Source: a virus. From it: a stretch of 64,000 nt of DNA. The notes beneath the pieces are model-generated. The model was not told the origin of the DNA, did no database searches, and worked only from the letters and a program-made list of their open reading frames with translations. The DNA is taken from the IMG/VR virus record IMGVR_UViG_3300011113_000805, positions 1 to 64,000 of that record; one strand, written 5' to 3'. This document shows, piece after piece, positions 34,396 to 42,382 of this stretch (its first letter is position 1; each line of letters starts with the position of its first letter). The position numbers and the translations under genes were made by a program.

Positions 34396-35586
34396 TCAAA
34401 GTTTTGCAATAATCGACTTCAATTCAACCATCGAATCATGAAAGTTCTTAACACCTAAGTGTGTGTCAATGTAATTGCGTCCTGCCTGAATCATTTTCGC
34501 ATGATTTTCTTCAGACCATCCTGGTAGAAGCTCATCATAAATCCAATTAGCGATGAGATCTCCATCCGGACGTCCATCGGGACCATAGCATTTTTCAGGC
34601 AATCGATGCATGATGGTGTCCCACTCATCAGAAACATAAAACCTTCGATCAACAATCGGAATAACACCCCAGTCAATCGCCTCGGACTGGCAATTTTGCA
34701 TACCACCATCACCCCATCGAATCTCGTCACCCTTGCTGAATGTCAGATCAATGGAGAATCGAGGAGCAGTCCCGGGACCATCACCAGCCAGAATCTTAGG
34801 AACCTGGTCACGAGTGTAAGCTCCCTTCATGATGGGCACAACTCGTTTCCATGCATCATGGTTTTCACTCTTTGATTTGATCGCCCCAAAGAAAGACATA
34901 CCATTTTCATCTGGTGACCATCCCCAAGCCGCTAGTCGAGGAGGATTCTCACGTTGCATCAAGGAATCAAACATTTTCAGTACCTGTACGGCACCTTTCC
35001 CAGTAGAGAACCTCGTGTTCGAAATGATGTACCGTGGATCTCTTTCGAGAGAAGATTCGACTGCTGTTTTCTTGCAAACATTATCATGAACATTACATGA
35101 CATGACATGTGGAGTCGTCTCTTCAAGAAATCCTTTCCTAAGATTGTGCTCTCTAATTGCAGGTCGAACTGACCACCATGCATCCCAGTGGGGCATCCTG
35201 GAGAAGTCGGTACACATACGAGTCTCATGTGTGCCAATTCCTAGGGCCACCTTAGGTGCCTTAATCTTTGCAAAAACCTCAGATGCTGTAGGCCATTTGT
35301 TGTTCATGAAGAATAACGAAAAGACAATGTCAGCATCTTCACAGGCATCCAAAACTTCCTGATCAGAGCAAGCAATAGTAACGCCTTCACCAAACTTAAG
35401 CTTAAGCTTCTCACGATGGCGATCTCGAGATCTCGAGGTCCTTTCAGGTGTAGAGAGTTCTGGAGTCTGTGAAACGATCACCATCCCCTCTTGGTAGCTT
35501 CTGTTGCCATTGAACAGAAAAAGCAAATTTTCAACATATGTCCTAGCGCCACCAAAACCTTCGTAAGTAATTACTTTAGCTAGCAT
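34396..35586 (-). CDS. GT-B fold glycosyltransferase
   Basis: 396 aa. A two-lobed layout: the N-terminal lobe begins LAKVITYEGFGGARTYVENL (GG loop), and the C-terminal lobe has RYIISNTRFSTGKGAVQVL and the donor-binding WGDGGMQNCQSEAIDWGVIP, where the E-x4-G-x-x-P pattern is typical of GT4 and phage alpha-glucosyltransferases. ATG at 35586 follows AGGAAACAGAAAG. By position, likely transfers a sugar to modified DNA bases or a virion/host polymer. Confidence 0.75.
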   Translation of the reverse strand: MLAKVITYEGFGGARTYVENLLFLFNGNRSYQEGMVIVSQTPELSTPERTSRSRDRHREKLKLKFGEGVTIACSDQEVLDACEDADIVFSLFFMNNKWPTASEVFAKIKAPKVALGIGTHETRMCTDFSRMPHWDAWWSVRPAIREHNLRKGFLEETTPHVMSCNVHDNVCKKTAVESSLERDPRYIISNTRFSTGKGAVQVLKMFDSLMQRENPPRLAAWGWSPDENGMSFFGAIKSKSENHDAWKRVVPIMKGAYTRDQVPKILAGDGPGTAPRFSIDLTFSKGDEIRWGDGGMQNCQSEAIDWGVIPIVDRRFYVSDEWDTIMHRLPEKCYGPDGRPDGDLIANWIYDELLPGWSEENHAKMIQAGRNYIDTHLGVKNFHDSMVELKSIIAKL

Positions 35587-35609
35587 CTTTCTGTTTCCTT
35601 CCTTTAAGT

Positions 35610-35804
35610 TCAGTTAATTGGTTTTGACAAGTAAGCTGAATGAATACCTGTTAGCAACTCACAGTTGAACAGGACATCATAGGCTAAACAACATCTAGTC
35701 TCACCATAGGTACCTAGCCACGTTTTCTCGTACGGGCCCTTTACAATGATGACGTAGTGCAGACCTGCGACTGCTAAATCACCAGGTTTAAACTCACTCG
35801 TCAT
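35610..35804 (-). CDS. Small protein (64 aa), SH3-like beta
   Basis: ATG at 35804 overlaps the end of the preceding small gene by 11 bp (GATGACGAGTGA). It reads MTSEFKPGDLAVAGLHYVII, then WLGTYGETRCCLAYDVLF. It begins like 'FxxGDLAxxGxxYxI', a pattern of small beta-barrel proteins. The longer frame upstream of this ATG is read out of frame through the other gene and is rejected. Unknown function. Confidence 0.55.
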   Translation of the reverse strand: MTSEFKPGDLAVAGLHYVIIVKGPYEKTWLGTYGETRCCLAYDVLFNCELLTGIHSAYLSKPIN

Positions 35805-36000
35805 CACGAGCTGATTGCAGGGTGTGAAATCCTGTTGGATAATATCGCATCTCAGTTCCCACCAAGACCGCGTAATGCTGTAGGTGCGGGTATGCCACAA
35901 CGATTCCACCTCCCGGAATACCCTGCCCACAGTAAGTTCCAACGGCACACTTCGTACCGTACTCATTGATAACCCTGACCCTGGTCTTTCCGGCTTCCAT
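35794..36000 (-). CDS. Small protein (68 aa) of unknown function
   Basis: ATG at 36000, preceded by AAAGGGGATCTAGCAA. It reads MEAGKTRVRVINEYGTKCAV, then GQGIPGGGIVVAYPHLQHYA. Beta-rich, with no domain recognised. Coupled to the next small gene. Confidence 0.5.
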   Translation of the reverse strand: MEAGKTRVRVINEYGTKCAVGTYCGQGIPGGGIVVAYPHLQHYAVLVGTEMRYYPTGFHTLQSARDDE

Positions 36001-36166
36001 TTGCTAGATCCCCTTTATGATTAGATCTTATCACGACGCTTCGAATAGTTCATAGCTTGAATTCAAATAAGCGAACTATCTCAATAGTAACTCAGGTTAT
36101 TCCTGAGTGTCTTTCAACTTGTGAGGTTTAGGTAATACCACAACAGTCATTTCGGTTCAACCAAGA
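36001..36166. other. Non-coding gap with two inverted repeats
   Basis: 166 bp with no convincing gene. An imperfect long hairpin lies at 36045-36079 (ATAGTTC...GAACTAT, with an inner GCTT/AAGC stem) and a 7-bp stem at 36090-36108 (ACTCAGG / CCTGAGT). A 17-codon ORF beginning MTVVVLPK follows the metallophosphatase stop and is too short to call. This may be a weak terminator plus a leader or operator for the two small genes at 35610-36000. Confidence 0.4.
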
Positions 36167-36685
36167 TCAATCCTGTGCAACGACGATACTTCCTGAGATG
36201 ATGCCACAAACATCGATCTCAGAGATAGGGGTATAATCCCAGAGATCGACACAGACATTAAGGCTCTTTCCATCCCACCTTGGAGGACTATGCCTATGAC
36301 CATGTATGAGTGCATCCCACTCTGTGAGACGGTTTCCTGGAAGTGGTTCATGATGAAGCAGCACATTGAATCCGTCAGCAAGGGTCATGGCCATCTGGTT
36401 GCAGACGTCTTCAAATCCCATCTCAGTCATGACCCTTGCTGACCGGTCATGATTTCCCCTTACAAGAATCTTTCTCCCCCTTAGGGATGCAACAATAGGT
36501 GCTGCATCCGCGGGCTTTCCAAGAAAAACATCACCCACGACATAGACGGTGTCACTATCGACGACTCTCTCATTCCACCTTGAGACTAGTGCAGTATTCA
36601 TCTCTGCAACAGACCCGAAGGGTCTGTTGCAATATTTTATGATATTCGTATGCCCGATATGAAGATCAGAGGTGAACCAGATCAT
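36167..36685 (-). CDS. Calcineurin-like metallophosphoesterase
   Basis: 172 aa with the five family blocks: FTSDLHIGH (DxH), YVVGDVFLG (GDx), LVRGNHDRS (GNHD), NVLLHHEPLP (xHxP-like) and DALIHGHRHSP (GHxH). A compact single-domain phosphodiesterase/phosphatase common in phages. Substrate unknown; perhaps cyclic nucleotides, NAD-derived phosphates or RNA ends. The 65-bp upstream gap has TTTACA and TATAAA 19 bp apart, too far for a confident promoter. Confidence 0.9.
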   Translation of the reverse strand: MIWFTSDLHIGHTNIIKYCNRPFGSVAEMNTALVSRWNERVVDSDTVYVVGDVFLGKPADAAPIVASLRGRKILVRGNHDRSARVMTEMGFEDVCNQMAMTLADGFNVLLHHEPLPGNRLTEWDALIHGHRHSPPRWDGKSLNVCVDLWDYTPISEIDVCGIISGSIVVAQD

Positions 36686-36750
36686 TGGTCGTCCTGACTG
36701 CTTTTTTATAGTGGTAGATCTTCACATTTTGTAAAGGCAAATTTTTTAAT

Positions 36751-37143
36751 TTACATCAGCGAGAAGAGGATTTCTAATAGAGGATAGAGCACCATACCGA
36801 CTGTTAGACCGGCAACAAATTTCAGATAAAACTTTATCCATTTTACCTGTCGCTCAACCTCTGCATACTGTGACCGTAGTTCAGCGTACCTCCACGTAGC
36901 AGACTCTAGTTTTTCATGCACGACTAGCAACTGAGTCTCGAGATCATACCTCTCCTTCTCCAGTCGGGCCTTAGCAATTCCCAAGGCGACCTGCATGTCA
37001 CCTTGTACCTGCTCACTTGCCTCACCTAAGGTATCCTTGGCTACCTGTTGACAGAAAGCCTTAAGACCTTCTCTGTCCCTAATCTCTTTCAGTTCACGCT
37101 CGACCTGTTCGATTCTTTCCCTAACAACAAAAACATCAGCCAT
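36751..37143 (-). CDS. Coiled-coil protein with C-terminal membrane anchor
   Basis: 130 aa. Residues ~5-105 are a long heptad coiled coil (RERIEQVERELKEIRDREG). Residues ~105-128 are one hydrophobic segment (YLKFVAGLTVGMVLYPLLEI), so this is a tail-anchored membrane protein facing the cytoplasm. Starts inside the end of the metallopeptidase gene (ATGGCTGA overlap). Lysis-control or membrane-remodelling roles are possible; unproven. Confidence 0.6.
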   Translation of the reverse strand: MADVFVVRERIEQVERELKEIRDREGLKAFCQQVAKDTLGEASEQVQGDMQVALGIAKARLEKERYDLETQLLVVHEKLESATWRYAELRSQYAEVERQVKWIKFYLKFVAGLTVGMVLYPLLEILFSLM

Positions 37144-37501
37144 TTTTCTTTCCTCCTAAGTATTGTACCCATGCCCATAGGGGTCTTGATAAGAGGTATT
37201 CTGCATTATTTTCATTAATGCAAGCTTCTTGCTCCATTGGATTATGGAAATATGCCTCATATTTGTTCATTCCTCTAAACACATTTAATGCCCAGAGAGC
37301 TGGGTAGAGAATAATAAATCCAACTATGCATAGCTCCAGCCACTGTCTCATATGTATCATCTCATGCTGGATGGTGGCGTCGTCCAATGTCTCTTCGCAG
37401 AAGGTGAAAGGTGGAACTGTGAATGACCAAAGTCTCACCGGTGCAAAGAGTGAGAGTATACCTGGCAATCGTGAATTTTGTACATAGATGGGTTTAAACA
37501 T
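37136..37501 (-). CDS. Membrane-associated zinc metallopeptidase-like protein (HExxH)
   Basis: 121 aa. The ATG at 37501 has AGGTGAATCA ahead; the longer extension runs into the upstream gene. Zinc motif IQHEMIHMRQW (HExxH) is followed by a hydrophobic segment (LCIVGFIILYPALWALNVF) and then HNPMEQEACINE, whose Glu may be the third ligand. Architecture like small minimal gluzincins found in phages. Cellular target unknown. Confidence 0.65.
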   Translation of the reverse strand: MFKPIYVQNSRLPGILSLFAPVRLWSFTVPPFTFCEETLDDATIQHEMIHMRQWLELCIVGFIILYPALWALNVFRGMNKYEAYFHNPMEQEACINENNAEYLLSRPLWAWVQYLGGKKNG

Positions 37502-37505
37502 TGAT

Positions 37506-38282
37506 TCACCTGATTCGCCTCTCCGGTCTTTGTCCAATCCGGCGACGATCTGCACCTGCTCTCATTCTCTTCACTCGGCCGAGTCTATCGGTGATATCAA
37601 ATTCTACCTGCGATTCAAGTTCCCTAATAATCTCAATGAGAACACTTTCTTCAGGTGTTGGAATTTGCATTAATTGACAACATCTGCAAAGCACCTGAAT
37701 ACGAAGAGGCATGTTTCCAAATGAAACACCCCAAGTCCAGCTAACTGATCTTTGTAACCGCTGTGACTCCTCGCGAAGAGAGGCAATCTTGGATTCTAGA
37801 GCTCTTTCAAGTTCTTCCAAAGGCATGCCTGTTTCAATATCAAGCTCTGCAGCGATCTCGGCTAGCACTTGATAGTCTCCTCCGGACCAAGCTGCAGCTG
37901 CTTGCTGATAAAGGAGAATAAGACGATCTCTCTGGGCATCGGAAATATTTGGATCATGATCCACTTTATCCGGATGAGTCCTGAGGACTATAGCTCTGTA
38001 AGCTTTCTTTGCCCAGCCTGGATGTTGCGCAGATATCTCGTCGCTCTCTTCCTGTGAAGGAGGAGTCTGCTCGGTTTGCGAAGGAGATTCCCGTAAAGGA
38101 CTTTGTTGCTGTCCCTTTCGAATATCAGGTGCATTGCTTGAAATAACAGCAGTATGAAATTTACCTAGGGCCAAGATGGCCCTATTTACATCATGATCAT
38201 ACGCCGACTTCTTCTCTAGCAGGTGTTCATGGTCTTCACGAAGGTCACGAAGAACCCTCGCAAGGGCTTTAGCCCTTGACAC
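37506..38282 (-). CDS. J-domain (DnaJ-like) protein
   Basis: 258 aa. A GTG start at 38282 follows GAGGTAAAT. Residues ~85-135 are a J-domain core: WAKKAYRAIVLRTHPDKVDH with the HPD tripeptide at ~103-105 and a following helix (RDRLILLYQQAAAAW). The N terminus is a coiled coil (VLRDLREDHEHLLEKK) with a Pro/Gln/Ser linker. A second coiled coil and a basic tail (RMRAGADRRRIGQ) follow, with a Cys-rich VLCRCCQLMQI. J-proteins recruit Hsp70 (DnaK); the phage may redirect host DnaK. Confidence 0.82.
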   Translation of the reverse strand: MSRAKALARVLRDLREDHEHLLEKKSAYDHDVNRAILALGKFHTAVISSNAPDIRKGQQQSPLRESPSQTEQTPPSQEESDEISAQHPGWAKKAYRAIVLRTHPDKVDHDPNISDAQRDRLILLYQQAAAAWSGGDYQVLAEIAAELDIETGMPLEELERALESKIASLREESQRLQRSVSWTWGVSFGNMPLRIQVLCRCCQLMQIPTPEESVLIEIIRELESQVEFDITDRLGRVKRMRAGADRRRIGQRPERRIR

Positions 38283-38284
38283 AT

Positions 38285-38536
38285 TTACCTCTTTTCTCTT
38301 AGCGTTTTGAAGATCTCAAGAGGCCACAGAAGGGACATCTTATAGCTAGCCTGCACGGTCTTTGCAGCAGCAGTGGCCTCCTGCTTTGTCTCCCGAGAGC
38401 GAGCCGCATCTCCAAGAGACCTTAGGAACCTAACGACCACAATTTTGGAGACAAATGACGAGAATGCAATTGCCATGTATTCAACAGGAACCATGATTGA
38501 AAGTGTGACTAGTACTGCCTGCAGTGTCTCGCTCAT
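38285..38536 (-). CDS. Small membrane protein
   Basis: 83 aa. A hydrophobic segment spans residues ~5-35 (LQAVLVTLSIMVPVEYMAIA), followed by a basic region (RFLRSLGDAARSRETKQ) and a short hydrophobic patch near the end. One or two membrane passes. It sits between two coiled-coil genes. A holin-like role cannot be excluded but nothing supports it specifically. Confidence 0.55.
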   Translation of the reverse strand: MSETLQAVLVTLSIMVPVEYMAIAFSSFVSKIVVVRFLRSLGDAARSRETKQEATAAAKTVQASYKMSLLWPLEIFKTLREKR

Positions 38537-38551
38537 ATGAGCCTCCTGTTT

Positions 38552-39022
38552 CTATTTATCCTCCTCACGTGACTTTTTCAATTTTTCAGCTTCCCTTTTG
38601 ACACCAACTCTCTCGGGCCTCTTCGAATCACCGTCTTCATTGGCAACCCTCTCTATCGCTGCTTTTCTAGCAATAAGTGCATCCCTACGATTTGTGAGAT
38701 ACCCCTGCGTTGACTCCAGCACTAGTGTCCTCTCTCCCAATGCAACGACCCTGTCACGTAGTCGTGACTGTTCCTTTCCTAATGCCTCGAGGATCTTGCC
38801 GTATCCACTAGCCAGGGCCGTCAACCTCTCCTGCTCGGAGGCTCTCATCGCCTCATTGAGCACGGCCTTAACGAAAGCCTCAATCTCTCCCAGGTTTCGA
38901 AGGAACTTTGTCTCCACCCTTGCGACTTCCAGCTCTCCTGTCGCGGCCGTCACGGTCTTCCCAAGCGAGTCAATAATCGACTGTAGTTCGTTAACTGTGT
39001 CTTCAATGCTTTCATATTTCAT
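38552..39022 (-). CDS. Coiled-coil protein (156 aa)
   Basis: Almost entirely heptad-patterned (IEDTVNELQSIIDSLGKT, AMRASEQERLTALASGYGK, LGKEQSRLRDRVVALGERT) with a Lys/Arg/Glu-rich tail. No enzyme residues. First gene after the fibre gene's terminator, so it begins the coiled-coil/J-domain/peptidase unit. Confidence 0.6.
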   Translation of the reverse strand: MKYESIEDTVNELQSIIDSLGKTVTAATGELEVARVETKFLRNLGEIEAFVKAVLNEAMRASEQERLTALASGYGKILEALGKEQSRLRDRVVALGERTLVLESTQGYLTNRRDALIARKAAIERVANEDGDSKRPERVGVKREAEKLKKSREEDK

Positions 39023-39056
39023 TTTGATACGCTAATATCTTCAAGAAAAATGTAAA

Positions 39057-39082
39057 CGGCAGGGATCAATCGATCCCTGCCG
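39057..39082 (-). terminator. Terminator after the fibre-like gene
   Basis: A perfect 11-bp stem (CGGCAGGGATC and its complement) with a 4-nt loop, followed on the minus strand by TTTACATTTTTCTT. 27 bp after the stop at 39110. Confidence 0.8.
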
Positions 39083-39109
39083 CACCTCGCTTAACGAGGA
39101 TTTATGCTA

Positions 39110-40969
39110 TCAGCGGATGACAGCCACGATGACGTCATCAGCCTTGAGACCGAACTCGAAGTCGACCATGGCGTTGGAGACGGTGTAGTCAGCACCGGAG
39201 ACCATCAGCTGACCATTGAGGTAGATCTCAGTGCGATCTGCAGCTGCATCGAGGTCAGGAGCAACAGCACCGCCACCAATCTGGTCAGCACCAAGGAAGG
39301 TGTACTGACCGTTGGCAACATCACCAGTGAGAGCCTTCACCCACTTGCCCTTGCCAGCAACGGCGCCACCGGCGAGGCTGTTGAGGGCCTCCACCAGTGA
39401 GACGTTTCCGAAGTTGGCAACGAAGCTTGTCCAGTCGCCAGCGGCCTCGGAGAGCTTGAAGGCACCCTGGGCATCGGCGAGGAAGAGGTCGGCAGCAGCC
39501 TGAACCTTGAAATCCGAACCGGAAGCCAGCAGGTCGCCGTATGCACCCAGGTTGAGTGCAGCAAACTCGGGAGTTGCGGCGGAGTGGATGTCCTGAGGAA
39601 GGCTCAGGGTGATGCTACCATCGTTGTCATCAGCGACGGAAACCTGGTTGGCAGTGCCGGCAACCCAGGCGAAGAGGTCGGCGGAGACCATTGCCTTGGA
39701 ACCATTTGAAGCCATTAGGCGCGATGCTGTGAGGTTGCTGCCGGTGACAACCGCGAAAGTCACGGCGTCGGTGGTGGCAACGGGCTGACCGATGGCAACG
39801 GTGATTGTGGCACCTGCCTCGGAGATGGTGACACCGGTTCCGGCAGCGAGGCGACCCTCGATTGCATCAGCGAGGTCCTGGTTGCTGATCTCGACAAGAT
39901 TACCAGAGGCATCAGCCCAAACAATGTTGGAGCTGAGGTCAAGGGCCTGCATTGTGTCTGCAGCGAACTTGTCGGATGCAATCCACTTGCCGCCATCTGC
40001 TGTTGCCCAGCGAATGTTCTCACCAGCGGTGTCATCAGCGAGGTAGAGACCAGCGCCGTCGACGAGAGAGCCTGAGGAGATGACGATCTTGGCGTCCTTC
40101 ACCAGAAGATTCTGTGTGTCGATGGTGGTGGTTGCACCCATCACATTGAGGTCACCGGAGATGGTGAGGTCACCGGAGAACGAGCCGCTGCGAGCGGAGA
40201 GGTCCTTGGCGAGCGTGAGGCCGGCGGCTCCGAATGTCATCTCAGAGCTGTCGATGAGGGCGCCGTCGGCACCAACATAGACAACGCGAGTTGCAGTCAG
40301 GTCACGAACCCTTGCGGACTGCATGACGAGGTCTGAACCGGAGACTTCGAAGTTGTTGCTGTCAACAAGCTCACCGCCGACATCGCTGTAAACCAGCCTG
40401 CCTGCTGTGAGGTCCTGCACCTTGGCGGATGCGAAGATGCCGGCAACAGATGCAACAAGGTGCGATGCTGAGACTGCGCCTGCCACTGTGAGGAGAGGTG
40501 TTCCACCCATTCCACCGGTGGGATTGAAGGTGAGGTCCTGCTCATCGAAGAGCTGACCATTAGGTCCAACCCTATAGAGCCTACCAGCAACATCACCATC
40601 AACCTTGATCTCGGAAGCCGAGAGGGTGGTGGCGACATCGACGATCCCAGCAAAGTCGGCCTTGCCAGCAACGGCAAGGGTGGCCTGCATGTTGACGGCA
40701 CCGGCGATATCAGCCGAGCTATCGACATCGAGGTCACCAGCTAGCTTCATTCCAGCGGAGCCGGTGAGGGCATGCGAGAACTGACCAGCGGCCTGCTCGG
40801 TGAAGGTAGGAGCGCCGGTGATACGCTTGATTGCACCGGCAAAGTGACCAAGAACGTCCTCGAGATGCTCAGCTGCACCTGCGGCAGGAACGCCTGCGGC
40901 CTTGGCGGCACCCTCGATTGCAACGAGAGAGCCTGTAACTGCATCTAGTCTAAGTTGTGTACGAGCCAT
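39110..40969 (-). CDS. Fibre-like virion structural protein (619 aa)
   Basis: Ala/Gly/Ser/Thr/Val/Asp-rich beta-repeat protein with no Cys. Repeats such as VRDLTATRVVYVGADG, then LIDSSEMTF recur (compare VQDLTAGRLVYSDVGG, LVDSNNFEV), as in trimeric tail fibres. The segment SGDLTISGDLNVMGATTTID is typical of phage fibre shafts. The C-terminal ~45 residues (TEIYLNGQLMVSGADYTV) form a small domain shared with the protein at 41358-42329. GC content is clearly higher than its neighbours. ATG at 40969 follows AGGAAAATACA. Probably a host-recognition or capsid-decorating fibre. Confidence 0.8.
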   Translation of the reverse strand: MARTQLRLDAVTGSLVAIEGAAKAAGVPAAGAAEHLEDVLGHFAGAIKRITGAPTFTEQAAGQFSHALTGSAGMKLAGDLDVDSSADIAGAVNMQATLAVAGKADFAGIVDVATTLSASEIKVDGDVAGRLYRVGPNGQLFDEQDLTFNPTGGMGGTPLLTVAGAVSASHLVASVAGIFASAKVQDLTAGRLVYSDVGGELVDSNNFEVSGSDLVMQSARVRDLTATRVVYVGADGALIDSSEMTFGAAGLTLAKDLSARSGSFSGDLTISGDLNVMGATTTIDTQNLLVKDAKIVISSGSLVDGAGLYLADDTAGENIRWATADGGKWIASDKFAADTMQALDLSSNIVWADASGNLVEISNQDLADAIEGRLAAGTGVTISEAGATITVAIGQPVATTDAVTFAVVTGSNLTASRLMASNGSKAMVSADLFAWVAGTANQVSVADDNDGSITLSLPQDIHSAATPEFAALNLGAYGDLLASGSDFKVQAAADLFLADAQGAFKLSEAAGDWTSFVANFGNVSLVEALNSLAGGAVAGKGKWVKALTGDVANGQYTFLGADQIGGGAVAPDLDAAADRTEIYLNGQLMVSGADYTVSNAMVDFEFGLKADDVIVAVIR

Positions 40970-41055
40970 TGTATTTTCCTATTGTCTTTGTTCTAGTCCC
41001 AATCTGCACCGCGCTTCATGGGTAACGGGACTGGTCTCATTGAGACCACCTGCAG

Positions 41056-41298
41056 TTATTCTGCTGGTGACTTAGACTGAGCTCGTGGCTCATTGAGCAT
41101 TCTCTTAATTTTCCGCATTGCTGCATCAAAATTTGGGTGCTCAGTTCTTAGATATGCCTGTTCGAGGTCAAATGCCTCATTATTTTTGTCATCAAATGTA
41201 AATATGAATTTACCTTTTGCCCTCTCTGCGCTGAGAATACGCAGTCCACGCATGAGCAGGTAAGCTGCCGTGGCCATGTCAGAAGTTGTATAGATCAT
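41056..41298 (-). CDS. Small conserved protein (DUF5659-like)
   Basis: 80 aa. YTTSDMATAAYLLMRGLRIL then FIFTFDDKNNEAFDLEQAYL: the alternating strand-helix layout resembles small phage and bacterial proteins grouped as DUF5659 (by eye). Function unknown. A GGTCTCA/TGAGACC inverted repeat lies just downstream, and a TATAAT 16 bp upstream of the start. Confidence 0.6.
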   Translation of the reverse strand: MIYTTSDMATAAYLLMRGLRILSAERAKGKFIFTFDDKNNEAFDLEQAYLRTEHPNFDAAMRKIKRMLNEPRAQSKSPAE

Positions 41299-41357
41299 TT
41301 TACATATTCCCCATTATATGTATGATCAACCGGTCAAACTTCTTGCATAGCGAAACG

Positions 41358-42329
41358 TCAGTAAGAATAAGTTGCAAAAAATCTTGAAACTTGCAAATCC
41401 CTAAGTGAGTTAGAGAAATTAATAGTCCTATCATTCAACGAGAAATCCTCATCCCCTGTGAGGAGCTGCCCATTCATGAAAACCATTAATGAGTTCGATG
41501 GATTAGGGGCGGCATTAAGAACTGCTGATGCCAATTGGGCACCGCCGGAATTTACAATGTCAACAACAAGCGGCTCGTTAATAGAGTAGCTCGTGACAGG
41601 CACCTGATAGGAATAGAGGGCAAGAATAACATCATCAATAACAGGGGCTTCAGCCAAGGTAAGTGTTGCCCCTTGCAATGTAAAGTCCTTGTCATGACCA
41701 GAAGAAAGAAGCTGACCATTAAGGAACAGCATTAGCGATGAGGCAGGGGATGGTGCACTTGGCAATGTGAATATACGATTTGATCCGTCTATTGCACCGG
41801 ATGGAGAAACGTTCATCGCCAAGCTACTACCAATACCACCTGAGGATCCCTGCTCGAGGAGGTTCATACGCCCTGTTAGGGAATTGAGACTAGCACTTGT
41901 AGCAAGGAGAGATGTGTTTAGCGCTGTTTGAGTAGCGCTCTGTTGCTCAGACAATAGCGAAAGGATTGCCAGCTGCGATTCAATGTTTGTGATCCTGGTG
42001 TCATTGTTATTACCTCCGATGCCGGCCGTAGGAGCTGTAAGTGATATTTGAATTTTTCCGCTATTGAGTCTCGTGATTGTGAGACCCTCACCACCTACAA
42101 TTGCCGGGGTGCCATCAGGCATAAAGAGTGCCCCAACAACTCCGCCTTCAAAAAATGCCGCATCCTTCACAGTGGCCTTGCCATTCACCGTGAAGTTTGC
42201 GGCCTTCTCTACGACACCAACATTCAAATCATAGATCGTGTTGAGACTTTTGATTTTCTTTGTTTTAATGTCACGTGAAGGTACAAAATTTCCTGACTCA
42301 ACTTCTTTCTGGGGTAGTGTAGTTCCCAT
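41358..42329 (-). CDS. Fibre-associated virion protein with two NGQLL-type domains
   Basis: 323 aa. The N-terminal part is beta-rich (ANFTVNGKATVKDAAFF, GEGLTITRLNSGKIQISL), followed by a coiled-coil neck (ITNIESQLAILSLLSEQQSA). The C terminus has two copies of a ~75-residue module: SLMLFLNGQLLSSGHDKDFT and SLMVFMNGQLLTGDEDFSLN, each ending in a DVILALYSY-like strand. The same module ends the 619-aa fibre protein. Likely a tail-fibre tip or adaptor. Confidence 0.72.
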   Translation of the reverse strand: MGTTLPQKEVESGNFVPSRDIKTKKIKSLNTIYDLNVGVVEKAANFTVNGKATVKDAAFFEGGVVGALFMPDGTPAIVGGEGLTITRLNSGKIQISLTAPTAGIGGNNNDTRITNIESQLAILSLLSEQQSATQTALNTSLLATSASLNSLTGRMNLLEQGSSGGIGSSLAMNVSPSGAIDGSNRIFTLPSAPSPASSLMLFLNGQLLSSGHDKDFTLQGATLTLAEAPVIDDVILALYSYQVPVTSYSINEPLVVDIVNSGGAQLASAVLNAAPNPSNSLMVFMNGQLLTGDEDFSLNDRTINFSNSLRDLQVSRFFATYSY

Positions 42330-42344
42330 GGCTCTTCCCCACTA

Positions 42345-42365
42345 GTAAGACTATGTATGTCTTAC
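42345..42365 (-). promoter_or_regulatory. Inverted repeat upstream of the fibre-associated gene
   Basis: GTAAGAC-7 nt-GTCTTAC, a perfect 7-bp stem 16 bp before the start at 42329 and 17 bp after the stop at 42383. It is not followed by a T run, so it is more likely an operator or mRNA-processing hairpin than a terminator. Confidence 0.35.
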
Positions 42366-42382
42366 GGGTAAATCCATGGAAA

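Noticed and set aside
38285-38536. Holin
   Set aside because: It has hydrophobic segments, but nothing in topology or context (no adjacent endolysin) supports lysis function specifically.
39110-40969. Plus-strand and alternative-frame ORFs over the fibre gene
   Set aside because: High GC content opens spurious frames; the minus-strand frame has fibre repeats, a ribosome site and a terminator.
41299-41357. Promoter with TTGACC and TATAAT before the 80-aa gene
   Set aside because: The -10 is perfect, but the TTGACC lies only 13 bp upstream, too close for a standard sigma70 promoter.
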